Made by a program: the position numbers and the translations under genes. A stretch of DNA of 64,000 nt from JASLPR01 sp964496475 (GTDB lineage Bacteria; Chloroflexota; UBA11872; VXNJ01). Location of the stretch: NCBI GenBank assembly GCA_964496475.1, contig CAZBZS010000006.1, positions 1-64,000 on the forward strand, given 5' to 3'. Positions 43,602 through 52,160 of the stretch are shown one piece after another. How positions within the stretch are numbered: position 1 is the first letter of the stretch; every line of letters starts with the position of its first letter. The notes beneath the pieces are model-generated. The model was not told where the DNA came from. It searched no databases and saw nothing but the letters and a program-made list of their open reading frames with translations.

Positions 43602-44515
43602 TCCTTGCGTCCATACACTAGGCCCACCCAGCGCTCCTCGTCGATTCGCTCGATCAAATCCAATGGCGTCGGCGCCATCGCCTCCAGCACGATATCCGCC
43701 CGCTCGTCCACGATTCCGCCCAGAAACAGATGGCCCCCGTCCGCGACCAGTTCCGCATAGCTATCCGCCAGATCGACGTGGACCCCCGCGATGATGTTGG
43801 CCACCACCAATTCAAACGGTCCGGCCAGCAGCCGGCCCACCACCTCATCCCCCAGGGAGCCAACGCCAAATTCGATCCGTTCTTTCTGCCGGTTGTCAGC
43901 GGCGTTTTTCCGCGCCGTGTCCACCGCCCTTTCGTCCGTGTCCAACCCCACCACCGCCCTCGCTTCCAGCATTGACGCGGCGATCGCCAGGATTCCCGAA
44001 CCCGTGCCCACGTCCAGTACGCGCTTCCCCTCCACGCCATACCGCTGGACCGCCACCAGCGCCTGTCGCGTCGAAACGTGCAGCCCCGTCCCAAACGCCG
44101 GGCCCGGATCGAGGCTCACCACCACCTCCGCACCTTCTACCTCCGTCCGATCCCAGGCCGGCACTATCCCCACCCCTCCGATCAAAAGCGGCCGATAAAA
44201 TCGCTTCCAGCGTTCCAACCATTCCGTCTCATCCGTCCAGCGCTCGCTCGGCCGTCGCAGGCCCTCCGAGCCACCCGCGCCCAGCATCCAGAGCGCGTTG
44301 AACAGCTCGTATTTCGTCACCGCTATTTCCGCCTTTTCTCGCAGATACGCCACCACTCGGCACTGGTAACCCGGCGAGAAATCATCCAGCTCCGACGCAT
44401 CCACCTGCTGCTCCACCGCCACCGCCGTGCCCGCCCACCGGGTCATCACCGCGCGCACATCGTCCACCTCCGCTTCTTCCACCACCACCCCAACCTCCAG
44501 CCACCTACCTTCCAT
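43598..44515 (-). CDS. prmA: Ribosomal protein L11 methyltransferase PrmA
   Basis: Trimethylates several residues of L11. The class I methyltransferase core shows DPGPAFGTGLHVSTRQAL, VLDVGTGSGILAIAAS, LDTDERAVDTARKNAADN, and VVANIIAGVHVDLADSY. The N-terminal substrate-binding domain begins at EGRWLEVGVVV. 305 residues. ATG at 44515 starts with the last base of the dnaJ TGA (TGATG). Its L11 target gene rplK is not in the window. Confidence 0.94.
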   Translation of the reverse strand: MEGRWLEVGVVVEEAEVDDVRAVMTRWAGTAVAVEQQVDASELDDFSPGYQCRVVAYLREKAEIAVTKYELFNALWMLGAGGSEGLRRPSERWTDETEWLERWKRFYRPLLIGGVGIVPAWDRTEVEGAEVVVSLDPGPAFGTGLHVSTRQALVAVQRYGVEGKRVLDVGTGSGILAIAASMLEARAVVGLDTDERAVDTARKNAADNRQKERIEFGVGSLGDEVVGRLLAGPFELVVANIIAGVHVDLADSYAELVADGGHLFLGGIVDERADIVLEAMAPTPLDLIERIDEERWVGLVYGRKE

Positions 44516-45624
44516 CAGTCCAGAACGTCGCGCATACGATCCTTGAAGCTCCTGCCCCCGCCGGTCCTCTCAAAAATATGGCCGAGCTCCTGATAGAGCT
44601 GCTTCTGACGCTTACCCAGCCGAGTCGGCATTTTCACATCCACCGTCACAAGGTGGTCGCCTCGAACCGGCTGGCGAAGTCTCGGCACGCCCATGCTTCT
44701 CAGTTTCACCACCGACCCGGGCTGCGTCCCCGCGGCGATCTTCAGCCTGTACTTTCCGTCCACCGTCTCAATCCCCACCTCCGTCCCCAGAACCGCTTCG
44801 GTTACGGCGATCGTGATCGACGAGTAGATATGCGAGCCCTCGCGTTTCAGCGTCTTGTGCGAACGCACCCGCACGCCCACATACAGATCGCCCGGCACGC
44901 CTCCGCGCCGGCCGGCCTCACCCTCTCGGGAAACTCTCAACTCATTGCCATCGTCTATCCCCGCCGGGATCGTGAGACTCAGCTTGCGCTTCTTCCGCTG
45001 CCGCCCGGCGCCCCCACAACCAGTGCAGGGATTCCGCATCACCTTGCCAGCCCCCTGGCAGTTCTCGCAAGTGCTCACATTCACGAACTGTCCGAAGATA
45101 GATCTCTGCGCCCGACGCACCTGCCCCGACCCCTGGCAGACTGCACAGACCGTCACTTCGGTGTTCGGCCCAACCCCGTCCCCGCTACATACCTCGCACG
45201 CTTCCAGGCGCGTCATCTCGATATCCTTCTCGACCCCCTTAACCGCTTCCATAAACTCGATCGTCACAGTCGTCTGTAAGTCTCTCCCCGTCTGTGGGGT
45301 CCGCGTGTCGCGCGTCGGCCGCGAACCGAAAAACTGGTCGAAAATATCCCCGAGCCCGCCCGAATCGAACCCGCCGAATCCACCGCCAAAACCCTCCTGC
45401 AGGCCCGCCTTGCCGAATCGGTCGTACAGTTGCCGTCTCTGTTCGTCTTTCAGGACATCGTACGCCTCTTGCACTTGCTTGAACTGCACCTCCGCGTCCG
45501 CCGCCTTATTCACATCCGGGTGATAGGTCCGCGCCATTTTTCGGTACGCCTGGCGTATTTGCTCTGCGCTCGCCCCCTGCTCCACCCCCAGGCGTTCGTA
45601 ATAATTGAAATCGCTGACGGCCAC
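44515..45624 (-). CDS. dnaJ: Chaperone DnaJ
   Basis: Full-length type I co-chaperone, 369 residues. The J domain has FNYYERLGVEQGASAEQIRQAYRKMARTYHPDV with HPD at residues 35-37, then a Gly/Phe-rich region (GFGGGFGGFDSGG), four CxxCxGxG zinc repeats (CEVCSGDG, CAVCQGSG, CENCQGAG, CTGCGGAG) and the substrate-binding C-terminal domain. GTG at 45624 is preferred because it lies five bases after the grpE stop with GGCGGAG before it; a longer frame adds only Arg-rich residues from the grpE overlap. The partner dnaK is missing between grpE and dnaJ. Confidence 0.95.
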   Translation of the reverse strand: MAVSDFNYYERLGVEQGASAEQIRQAYRKMARTYHPDVNKAADAEVQFKQVQEAYDVLKDEQRRQLYDRFGKAGLQEGFGGGFGGFDSGGLGDIFDQFFGSRPTRDTRTPQTGRDLQTTVTIEFMEAVKGVEKDIEMTRLEACEVCSGDGVGPNTEVTVCAVCQGSGQVRRAQRSIFGQFVNVSTCENCQGAGKVMRNPCTGCGGAGRQRKKRKLSLTIPAGIDDGNELRVSREGEAGRRGGVPGDLYVGVRVRSHKTLKREGSHIYSSITIAVTEAVLGTEVGIETVDGKYRLKIAAGTQPGSVVKLRSMGVPRLRQPVRGDHLVTVDVKMPTRLGKRQKQLYQELGHIFERTGGGRSFKDRMRDVLD

Positions 45625-45628
45625 GGCT

Positions 45629-46282
45629 CTACTCCGCCTCGGTTCCCGCGTCGTCCTCAACCACCCTCGCGGCCGCTTCCATTGCATCCTCATCGCCCGC
45701 CTCTTCCTCTTCCACCTCCGCCGGACCCACCCTCACCATCGCTGGTCGCAGCAACCGGTCATGCATCGTATATCCCGTCTGAAACACCTCCTGCACTACC
45801 CCTTCAGACCCGGGCTCCCCGTCCTGCGCCACCGCCTCGTGATACCTCGGGTCGAACTTCTCACCCACCGCCTCCACCGCCTCCACTCCCTGGGACTTGA
45901 GCAGAGAGTCGATCTGCGCCCTGAACATCAGCAACCCGTCAATCCAGGTGAATCCCTGAATATTCTCCGGGATCGCCTGCAGGGCTCGGTCCAGCGAGTC
46001 CACAATGCGCAGGACGTCGGCTGCGAACAGCTGATTCGCGAACTTGCCAAATTCTTGCAACTCTTGTTCCGAACGACGCTTCAGATTGGACAGATCTGCC
46101 CGAGAGCGCGTCAGCCGGTTCATCAAATCGGTGCGTTCGTTTTCCAGCTCTTCCACCCGGGAGATCCCTTGATCCGCACCGTCTACCGCCTCGCCGTCCA
46201 TCCCTTCCTCCGCCGTCTCCGGGCCGGAATCCGCCTCCGCGTCTTCCCGAATCTCTTCGTCCTTTTCGCCGTCGTTTGTCAT
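45629..46282 (-). CDS. grpE: Nucleotide exchange factor GrpE
   Basis: Releases ADP from DnaK. The 217-residue protein begins with an acidic disordered part (DEEIREDAEADSGPET), then a long coiled coil (VEELENERTDLMNRLTRSRADLSNLKRRSEQE), the helix FAADVLRIVDSLDRALQAIPE and the beta-wing region with KFDPRYHEAVAQ and VFQTGYTMHDRLLRPAMVRVG. An acidic tail closes it. ATG at 46282. It is the first gene of the operon after a 155-base gap. Confidence 0.94.
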   Translation of the reverse strand: MTNDGEKDEEIREDAEADSGPETAEEGMDGEAVDGADQGISRVEELENERTDLMNRLTRSRADLSNLKRRSEQELQEFGKFANQLFAADVLRIVDSLDRALQAIPENIQGFTWIDGLLMFRAQIDSLLKSQGVEAVEAVGEKFDPRYHEAVAQDGEPGSEGVVQEVFQTGYTMHDRLLRPAMVRVGPAEVEEEEAGDEDAMEAAARVVEDDAGTEAE

Positions 46283-46437
46283 TTTCGCTAAATCAGTTCC
46301 CGTATTGGCGGCATCTCAAGTGGCCGCTCAAAACCAGAATGGTGTCCTGCCCCGTCCGCTCGGCGCGGACCTCTAATAGTACTTGAGCGCCCCGTGCGCC
46401 GGATCACTTTGAAGTCATCCGACAATCGTCCGCGCTG
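46283..46437 (-). promoter_or_regulatory. Gap upstream of grpE with possible operator repeats
   Basis: The 155 bases hold an 18-base near-palindrome at 46402-46419 (GATCACTT then AAGTCATC around TG, one mismatch) and three CTCAA/TTGAG elements at 46315-46320, 46327-46332 and 46382-46387. TTGAG/CTCAA half-sites occur in HspR-type boxes, but the spacing does not match the known HspR consensus, and no CIRCE element is present. No promoter was recognised with confidence. Confidence 0.3.
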
Positions 46438-48744
46438 CTACTCCGTCCCCACCACCCCGTTCCCATCCCCTACCTGCCAGAGTTCCCCGGCCGTGTTCAA
46501 TACGTAAAGGTTCCCCACCGAATCCAGATCGAGCGCCAGTGGAGCCGGAATCGCCACAGCCAGGGCACTATCGCCGCTTACCCCCTGACCCGCCGGATCG
46601 CCCGCCACCGGCCGCGGATCGTCGTCCGGAGCAAACGCCGAGACGATCCCTCCCGTCAATTCCGCAAAGTAAATCCTGTCCACGCTGTCGACGATCAGCG
46701 AGATCGGAGTCGCCAGAAAAACCGTTCTCTCCGTCTCCGACTTCTCCCCCTCATCTCCCGTCGCCGCTAGCGCTGGCTCGATCGGAACCGCGTAGCTCGG
46801 CCCCGCCACCGTCCAAATCGTCCCGTCCGGCACCACCGCCCTGATTTTCTGCCCGCGCGTTTCTGCAATGTAAACCGTACTGTCGGCACCTATCGCCACA
46901 TCGGACGGCCCGTCCAGCGGCGTCTCCGCCGCTTGTCCCCCATCCTCGCCGCTGCCCGGCTGCCCGGTCCCAGCAAACGTCGCGATCGTCCCATCCGGCT
47001 TGATCACCCGCACTCGATCCGAGGACGGATCGGCCACGTATAGATTCCCCATCGCATCAATTGCCAGCCCGGTCGCGTCTCGAAATTCAGCCGCCACCGC
47101 CAACCCCCCGTCGCCGCCGTCGCCCGGCTGACCCGAACCCGCTATCGACTCGATAATCCCGCAACGGTCGATTCGTCTGACTCTGAAGTTCCCCGAGTCG
47201 GCGAAGTACAGGTTCCCAGCGCTATCCAGCAGCAGCGCCTTCGGCGCCGATAGCATCGCCCGTGGAGAAGGTCCCCCGTCACCCGAGAATCCCGGCTCTC
47301 CCGTTCCCGCAAACGTCGTCACCACCCCCGCCGGCGAGACGACCCGAATCCGATGGTTACCCGTATCCGCGATGTAAATACTGCCGTCCGCTGCGATCGC
47401 GAACGATTCCGCGCTCAGGAACTGCGCCGCCGCCAACGGGCCATCGTCCCCGGAATAACCCGGCCCTGCGCCTCCCGCCATCAATATCGCCACCGCCTCC
47501 TGCACCGGCGGCGGTCTCGGCGCCAACCCGGCCGGATCGCCCTGGCAGGCCAGCACCGGATCGTCCGGGGACGGTGCCCGCAGCATACTCACCGTGTACG
47601 TGTCCTGCTGTAGCACGTACAGCCGCCCACCCGGTCCCAGCGCCAGATCCAGCGGCGGACCAAGACCCGCGATCATCGCCGGCGCGCCTCCGCTGGACCG
47701 CCCCGTTCCCAGCCCCGCCACCGTCACTATCCGGCCGCTCGTATCGATTCGGCGGATGGCCTGATTCTTCCAGTCGCCGATATAAAGATTCCCCTCCACG
47801 TCCACCGCCAGGGCGCGCGGAGAGTTGATCTGCGCCGCCGCACCCGGACCCCCATCCCCAGAAAACCCGGGCGTCCCCGTTCCCGCCACCACCGACACTG
47901 TGCCGTCCAGATTCAACCGCAGAACTCGATGCCCATCGAACTCGGCCACATAAATCGTCCCATCCGGCGCCACCGCCACATCCATCGGACCTTGCAATCG
48001 CCCGCTCGTCGCGGCCCCGCCCTCAACCACCGGAGCCACCGCGTCGCTTCCGGCCACCGTGGTGATCACCCCACCCCGGCTTATTCGCCGGACCCGATGA
48101 TTGCCCCGGTCGGCGAAGTACAGATTGCCCTTATCATCCAGAGCCATCCCGGCATTGCCGTTTAGCGCCGACAGCGCAGCCTGCTCACCATCCCCATCGA
48201 ACCCCTCCTCGCCCGATCCGGCCACCGTCGCGATCGTCCCATCCGCATCGATCCGCCTGATCCGGTTGATCGTGCTCACAAACACCGCCCCCGACCCATC
48301 CACCAGAAGCCACGATGGATCCAGCAGACTCGCCCCCACCGCCGGCCCGCCGTCACCATCGGCGCCCCGCTTTCCCGATCCGGCCAGCATCGCCACTCCA
48401 TCCGCCGTCACCCGGCGAATTGTCGCCGCCGAATGGTCGGCCACATACAACGTCCCGTCGCCGTCGATCGCTATCCCACTCGGTCCTGTGAGCCGTTGCG
48501 GGCTGCTTCCACCACCACCATCCGCGACAATGTCGCCGCGAACCCCGTCCCCAAACGCGTCCAGCACAACCGGACGTTCATGCAATGGCTCATACCAGCC
48601 CACAGGCTCTGGCGGCGTCCATCGGGGTATCGCCGTCGGCGTCAGAGTTGGTCCGTCAGCGCCAGTCGACGGGCTCTCTGCCTGGCCCGCCAGCGAGCAC
48701 GACACCGTCACCAGCAAAAGCACCAGCGCCAGCATCCACCGCAA
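46438..48744 (-). CDS. NHL-repeat lipoprotein with two predicted six-bladed propellers
   Basis: A 768-residue envelope protein. MRWMLALVLLLVTVSC is a signal peptide with a plausible lipobox (TVSC), then a Thr/Pro spacer. Twelve NHL-type repeats follow, each like GPSGIAIDGDGTLYVAD...IRRVTADG, separated by AGTGxPGFSGDGGPA-like links. They fall into two groups of six either side of a less regular link near residue 410 (PRPPPVQEAV), suggesting two beta-propellers. NHL propellers bind proteins, glycans or RNA, or form lactonase-like enzymes; no catalytic site was identified. TTG at 48744 is given; ATG at 48735 is possible. Confidence 0.88.
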   Translation of the reverse strand: MRWMLALVLLLVTVSCSLAGQAESPSTGADGPTLTPTAIPRWTPPEPVGWYEPLHERPVVLDAFGDGVRGDIVADGGGGSSPQRLTGPSGIAIDGDGTLYVADHSAATIRRVTADGVAMLAGSGKRGADGDGGPAVGASLLDPSWLLVDGSGAVFVSTINRIRRIDADGTIATVAGSGEEGFDGDGEQAALSALNGNAGMALDDKGNLYFADRGNHRVRRISRGGVITTVAGSDAVAPVVEGGAATSGRLQGPMDVAVAPDGTIYVAEFDGHRVLRLNLDGTVSVVAGTGTPGFSGDGGPGAAAQINSPRALAVDVEGNLYIGDWKNQAIRRIDTSGRIVTVAGLGTGRSSGGAPAMIAGLGPPLDLALGPGGRLYVLQQDTYTVSMLRAPSPDDPVLACQGDPAGLAPRPPPVQEAVAILMAGGAGPGYSGDDGPLAAAQFLSAESFAIAADGSIYIADTGNHRIRVVSPAGVVTTFAGTGEPGFSGDGGPSPRAMLSAPKALLLDSAGNLYFADSGNFRVRRIDRCGIIESIAGSGQPGDGGDGGLAVAAEFRDATGLAIDAMGNLYVADPSSDRVRVIKPDGTIATFAGTGQPGSGEDGGQAAETPLDGPSDVAIGADSTVYIAETRGQKIRAVVPDGTIWTVAGPSYAVPIEPALAATGDEGEKSETERTVFLATPISLIVDSVDRIYFAELTGGIVSAFAPDDDPRPVAGDPAGQGVSGDSALAVAIPAPLALDLDSVGNLYVLNTAGELWQVGDGNGVVGTE

Positions 48745-48811
48745 CAGCCAGCCGCCTATGCCGTCACCAGGATCTTGCGGGCCGCCGCCAAAAAAAGTGT
48801 CGGAGGCACCG

Positions 48812-50260
48812 TCAATACGCCCGCCCGCGCACGACTTCGACGATGGTGCGCAGCAGAATTCTCAAATCTAATCCCAGCGACCAGTTCTCCACATAGTACA
48901 GATCGTAAAGCGTCCGCTCGCTGATCGAGACATCCCCCCGCAACCCATTCACCTGGGCCCACCCTGACATTCCTGCCTTCTCTCGATAGCGATCCAGAAA
49001 ACCCGGGTATTCGTTGCCGAATCTTTCCACGTATTCCGGCCGCTCCGGCCGCGGCCCCACGAGGCTCATATCCCCCTTCAACACGTTCATCAGCTGCGGC
49101 AACTCATCTATCGAAAACCGTCGCAGCAACCTGCCGATCCGCGTCACGCGCAGATCATCCTTTCTAGTCCACTTCTGCCCGTCCGCCTCCGCGTTCGCCC
49201 GCATCGACCGGAATTTCAACATCGGAAACCGGCGTCCGTCGTGACCCATGCGCGCTTGCACATAGAAAATCTGCCCCCTGCTGTCGATCCAGACCGCGAT
49301 CGCCACCAGCAGCAACAGGCCCGAAAGAATCACCAGCAGCGCAGTGGAAACGGCCACGTCGACAATCCTCTTGGCCAATCGGCTCACCCCTTTCAACCGC
49401 ACGTCGTTGATCGCCATCAGCGGCAGCCCGGCCAGCTGCTCCTCACCGACCATCGACACCATTAGCTGAAAGTGATCCGGCAACATCCAGACCGTCACCC
49501 GCTCCGCCCCGCACACCGCCGCAATTTCGAGCAATGCCTCCGAATCGGCCCGCGGCAGAGCGATCACCACCTTGTCGATCGTGTGCTCAATCAGCACCCC
49601 TCGCAGGATATGCAGTGGCCCCAGGATCGGTATCGGAATCTCCACCTCCTCTTCACCCTTGTCCTGCAGGCGACCGATCAGCCGATAGCGCGGACCCGGA
49701 TAGTTGGTCAGCAATTCGTAGACCGCCATCGCCTCTCCGCCGCCGCCCACCAATAAGACTCGCTCCGCTCCGATGCCAAAGTGCGCCAGGACTCGCACCG
49801 TCCACCCCAGCAGCGTGCGGGCGACCACCGCAAACCCAATGACCAGGACCCAGAAAAAGATCAGCAGGACCCGGGCAAAGTCGAGTCTTCCCGCGAAGAG
49901 GAAATACGTGACTGCAATTGTTATCAGCAAGGCCAGGGTCGATACGGAGGTGAGCCGGAAAACCCGTACCACGATCGACATCCGCGACGGATCCCGGTAC
50001 AGCCCCATCGGCAGTCCCACCATCAGGTAACCCAGCAGGTAAAACCCGAACGTAGGGTAAAAGAAGTCCACCTGTCGGTAGGGCGCGTCCGGCCCGAGAC
50101 CCAATTTGAAATGTAAGACGAACGCCACCGCCGCCGCCGCGACTATCATCATCGCATCGGTCAAAGGATAAACAATTCCGAGAACCGTTTCGACCTGTAG
50201 CCGGCGGCCCGATCCCGACGTGGGACCAAACCAGCTTCCCAGGTTCGCGAACATTCCCAT
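48812..50260 (-). CDS. Polyprenyl-phosphate glycosylphosphotransferase
   Basis: Starts lipid-linked glycan synthesis by moving a sugar-phosphate from a nucleotide sugar to undecaprenyl phosphate in the inner membrane. Four N-terminal helices, a Rossmann-like middle domain (ERVLLVGGGGEAMAVYELL), a fifth helix (VSTALLVILSGLLLLVAIAV) and the catalytic domain with FPMLKFRSMRANAE, DELPQLMNVLKGDMSLVGPRPE and MSGWAQVNGLRGD. This WbaP/WcaJ-type architecture is full length (482 residues). ATG at 50260 has AAGG five bases before it; GTG at 50266 is another option. It is the last gene of the operon. Confidence 0.93.
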   Translation of the reverse strand: MGMFANLGSWFGPTSGSGRRLQVETVLGIVYPLTDAMMIVAAAAVAFVLHFKLGLGPDAPYRQVDFFYPTFGFYLLGYLMVGLPMGLYRDPSRMSIVVRVFRLTSVSTLALLITIAVTYFLFAGRLDFARVLLIFFWVLVIGFAVVARTLLGWTVRVLAHFGIGAERVLLVGGGGEAMAVYELLTNYPGPRYRLIGRLQDKGEEEVEIPIPILGPLHILRGVLIEHTIDKVVIALPRADSEALLEIAAVCGAERVTVWMLPDHFQLMVSMVGEEQLAGLPLMAINDVRLKGVSRLAKRIVDVAVSTALLVILSGLLLLVAIAVWIDSRGQIFYVQARMGHDGRRFPMLKFRSMRANAEADGQKWTRKDDLRVTRIGRLLRRFSIDELPQLMNVLKGDMSLVGPRPERPEYVERFGNEYPGFLDRYREKAGMSGWAQVNGLRGDVSISERTLYDLYYVENWSLGLDLRILLRTIVEVVRGRAY

Positions 50261-50289
50261 TCGCACCTTGATCCGTTATCGCCCGCGTT

Positions 50290-51198
50290 TCATTGCGCCG
50301 CGCCGGCCCCGGACGGATCGCGCCCTCGGCGAAGCAGCTCGTACAGCACCGCCCCGGCGCCCAGCCCGAATATACCAGCCATCACCAGCGCGTTCAGCAC
50401 CGCCGGACGCCCCGCCGCCTCGTGCTTTCGGTAAAACAAACCCATCGCCCGATAGAACTCCACCCGGGTCCGCAGTGGCCGCTGCGTAGTCGACAACCGC
50501 TTCGCATGCACACCCGTCACCGCCGGCTCGTACACCACCTTCCAGCCCGCCGCCTTCGCTCGGTATGCAAGGTCCAGGTCTTCCCCATACATCCAGAACC
50601 GCCGATCGAAGCCCTCCAGATGGCGGAAAAGCTCACCCCTGATCAACATGAACGCCCCCGACACCGCATCCACCTCCGCTCGCTCGTCGGGGTCCTGATA
50701 CCCCAGGTTGTAGCCAGCAAAGATTCGCCGTTCCGGGAACACCCGTCCCAGCTGGGCGAATCGCGCGAACGCGCTCCAAGGCGTGGGGAACCCCCGCCGG
50801 GCCGCCGGATCAAGCTCTCCGTCCTCGCGAATCAGCTTCGGACCCACGATCCCGATTTCCGGCTCCCGGTCCAGCTCCGCTACCAGCAGCCGCAACCCAT
50901 CCGGCGGCAGCAGAGTGTCCGGATTCAATATCAGAAAATGCCGCCCGCCCGCCCCTTCCAGCGCCACATTGCACCCGGCTCCGAACCCCAGCGAAGCCGA
51001 ACCGCGCAGCCGGCGCACCCCCGACCGCGTCCCCAGATGCCGCCACGTCAGCATGTCCGGGCTGTTGTCCACCACTGTGATCTCCGCCGACAGCCCGCCC
51101 AGCGCCGCCGCCAGGCTGTTCAGGCAGCGATCCAACTCGTCCCGCACACGATACGCCACCACCGCAATTGAAACGTCAATCTCACCGCTCACACTCAT
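50290..51198 (-). CDS. Family 2 glycosyltransferase, rhamnosyltransferase-like
   Basis: A 302-residue GT2 enzyme. It begins VSGEIDVSIAVVAYRVRDEL, with the nucleotide-sugar site ITVVDNSPD, SLGFGAGCNVALEGAGG, the FLILNPDTLLPPDG metal-binding DxD-type motif (NPDT), GAFMLIRGELFRHLEGFDRRFWMYGEDLDLAYRA and an HA(K)R near the end. The WMYGEDLDL block is typical of rhamnosyltransferase-like GT2 proteins. A C-terminal hydrophobic helix may hold it at the membrane. ATG at 51198 overlaps the upstream GT2 stop as ATGA. Confidence 0.9.
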   Translation of the reverse strand: MSVSGEIDVSIAVVAYRVRDELDRCLNSLAAALGGLSAEITVVDNSPDMLTWRHLGTRSGVRRLRGSASLGFGAGCNVALEGAGGRHFLILNPDTLLPPDGLRLLVAELDREPEIGIVGPKLIREDGELDPAARRGFPTPWSAFARFAQLGRVFPERRIFAGYNLGYQDPDERAEVDAVSGAFMLIRGELFRHLEGFDRRFWMYGEDLDLAYRAKAAGWKVVYEPAVTGVHAKRLSTTQRPLRTRVEFYRAMGLFYRKHEAAGRPAVLNALVMAGIFGLGAGAVLYELLRRGRDPSGAGAAQ

Positions 51199-52160
51199 CC
51201 GCCACCGCCCCAACGCAACCGCCCATACATATACCCGGTCATCTTGGCCACGTCCCCCACCATGCGGATCACCGCCAGCCAGCCTGCTGCCCGCGCCCGG
51301 CGAGTCAGCCCCCACCCCGGCGTCGTCGCCCGCAGCCGCATCCACGGCCTGCGCAGGTAAGCCAGCCCCAGAAGCCCGCACATCAATACCGGTACAAATC
51401 GCCACGGCGTCCCCACCAACGCATACCCCACCGCCGCCGCCAGCACCGCATACGCCCCAAACCTGACCCCGTGCCTCACCCCCCACATCCCGGCCTCCCC
51501 GTCTCCGCTGGCGTAATCGAAATACTGACGAAAGAATGCGCCCGGACCGGCCCGCGGCCGGAAGCCGACGTCTGCCCCCGGCACATGCGCGATTCCCACC
51601 CCATCCCGACGCCATTCCAGATAGAGATGCATATCCTCCCCGTAATCCAGCCACTCCGGGTACTGATACCTGCTAAACAGGTCCGCCCGGAATCCGGCAC
51701 AGCCGCCACTGACCGGGTATGTCGCCGGATCGATCTCACCCTTCAGCGGCCGGGTGACCGCTGCGAGTGCTATCTCAAAGTCATTCTCCGGCTCCGAGAG
51801 GACATAGCCGAACGCCACCTCGACCCCTTCTTCCCGCACCGCCACACTCAAGCCTTCCACCCATCCCAGCGGCAGCCGCAGCCCCGCGTCCGCCACCAGC
51901 ACCACCTCCCCCCGCGCCTCCGCGATCGCCCGATTCCTACCGGCGGCGATGTTCGCACCGGGCATCAAAATCACCCGCACTTCCTGGAATTCGTCCAGCA
52001 CTTCCCGCAGCCGCTCCAACGTCCCGTCCGTCGAGCCGCCATCCGTCACTACGATCTCGTCCGGCTTCACCGTCTGCGCCAACAGATCGGCCGCCAGCCG
52101 GTCCAGCACCACCGCCTCATTCTTCACCGTCATACAGAGCGACACCCCGATCTCAGGCAT
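51195..52160 (-). CDS. Family 2 glycosyltransferase with membrane tail
   Basis: A 321-residue GT2 enzyme: VSLCMTVKNEAVVLDRLAADL, IVVTDGGSTDGTLERL, the catalytic ADAGLRLPLGWVEGL and DYGEDMHLYLEWRR. Three hydrophobic segments in the last 110 residues suggest membrane association. GT2 enzymes invert the anomeric centre of the nucleotide sugar; the sugar is unknown. ATG at 52160 overlaps the previous gene by eight bases and its end couples to the next by ATGA. Confidence 0.9.
   Translation of the reverse strand: MPEIGVSLCMTVKNEAVVLDRLAADLLAQTVKPDEIVVTDGGSTDGTLERLREVLDEFQEVRVILMPGANIAAGRNRAIAEARGEVVLVADAGLRLPLGWVEGLSVAVREEGVEVAFGYVLSEPENDFEIALAAVTRPLKGEIDPATYPVSGGCAGFRADLFSRYQYPEWLDYGEDMHLYLEWRRDGVGIAHVPGADVGFRPRAGPGAFFRQYFDYASGDGEAGMWGVRHGVRFGAYAVLAAAVGYALVGTPWRFVPVLMCGLLGLAYLRRPWMRLRATTPGWGLTRRARAAGWLAVIRMVGDVAKMTGYMYGRLRWGGGG

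Noticed and set aside
48779..48811. T-run after the polyprenyl-phosphate transferase stop as a terminator
   Set aside because: On the minus strand a run of seven T follows the stop, but only a three-base stem precedes it.
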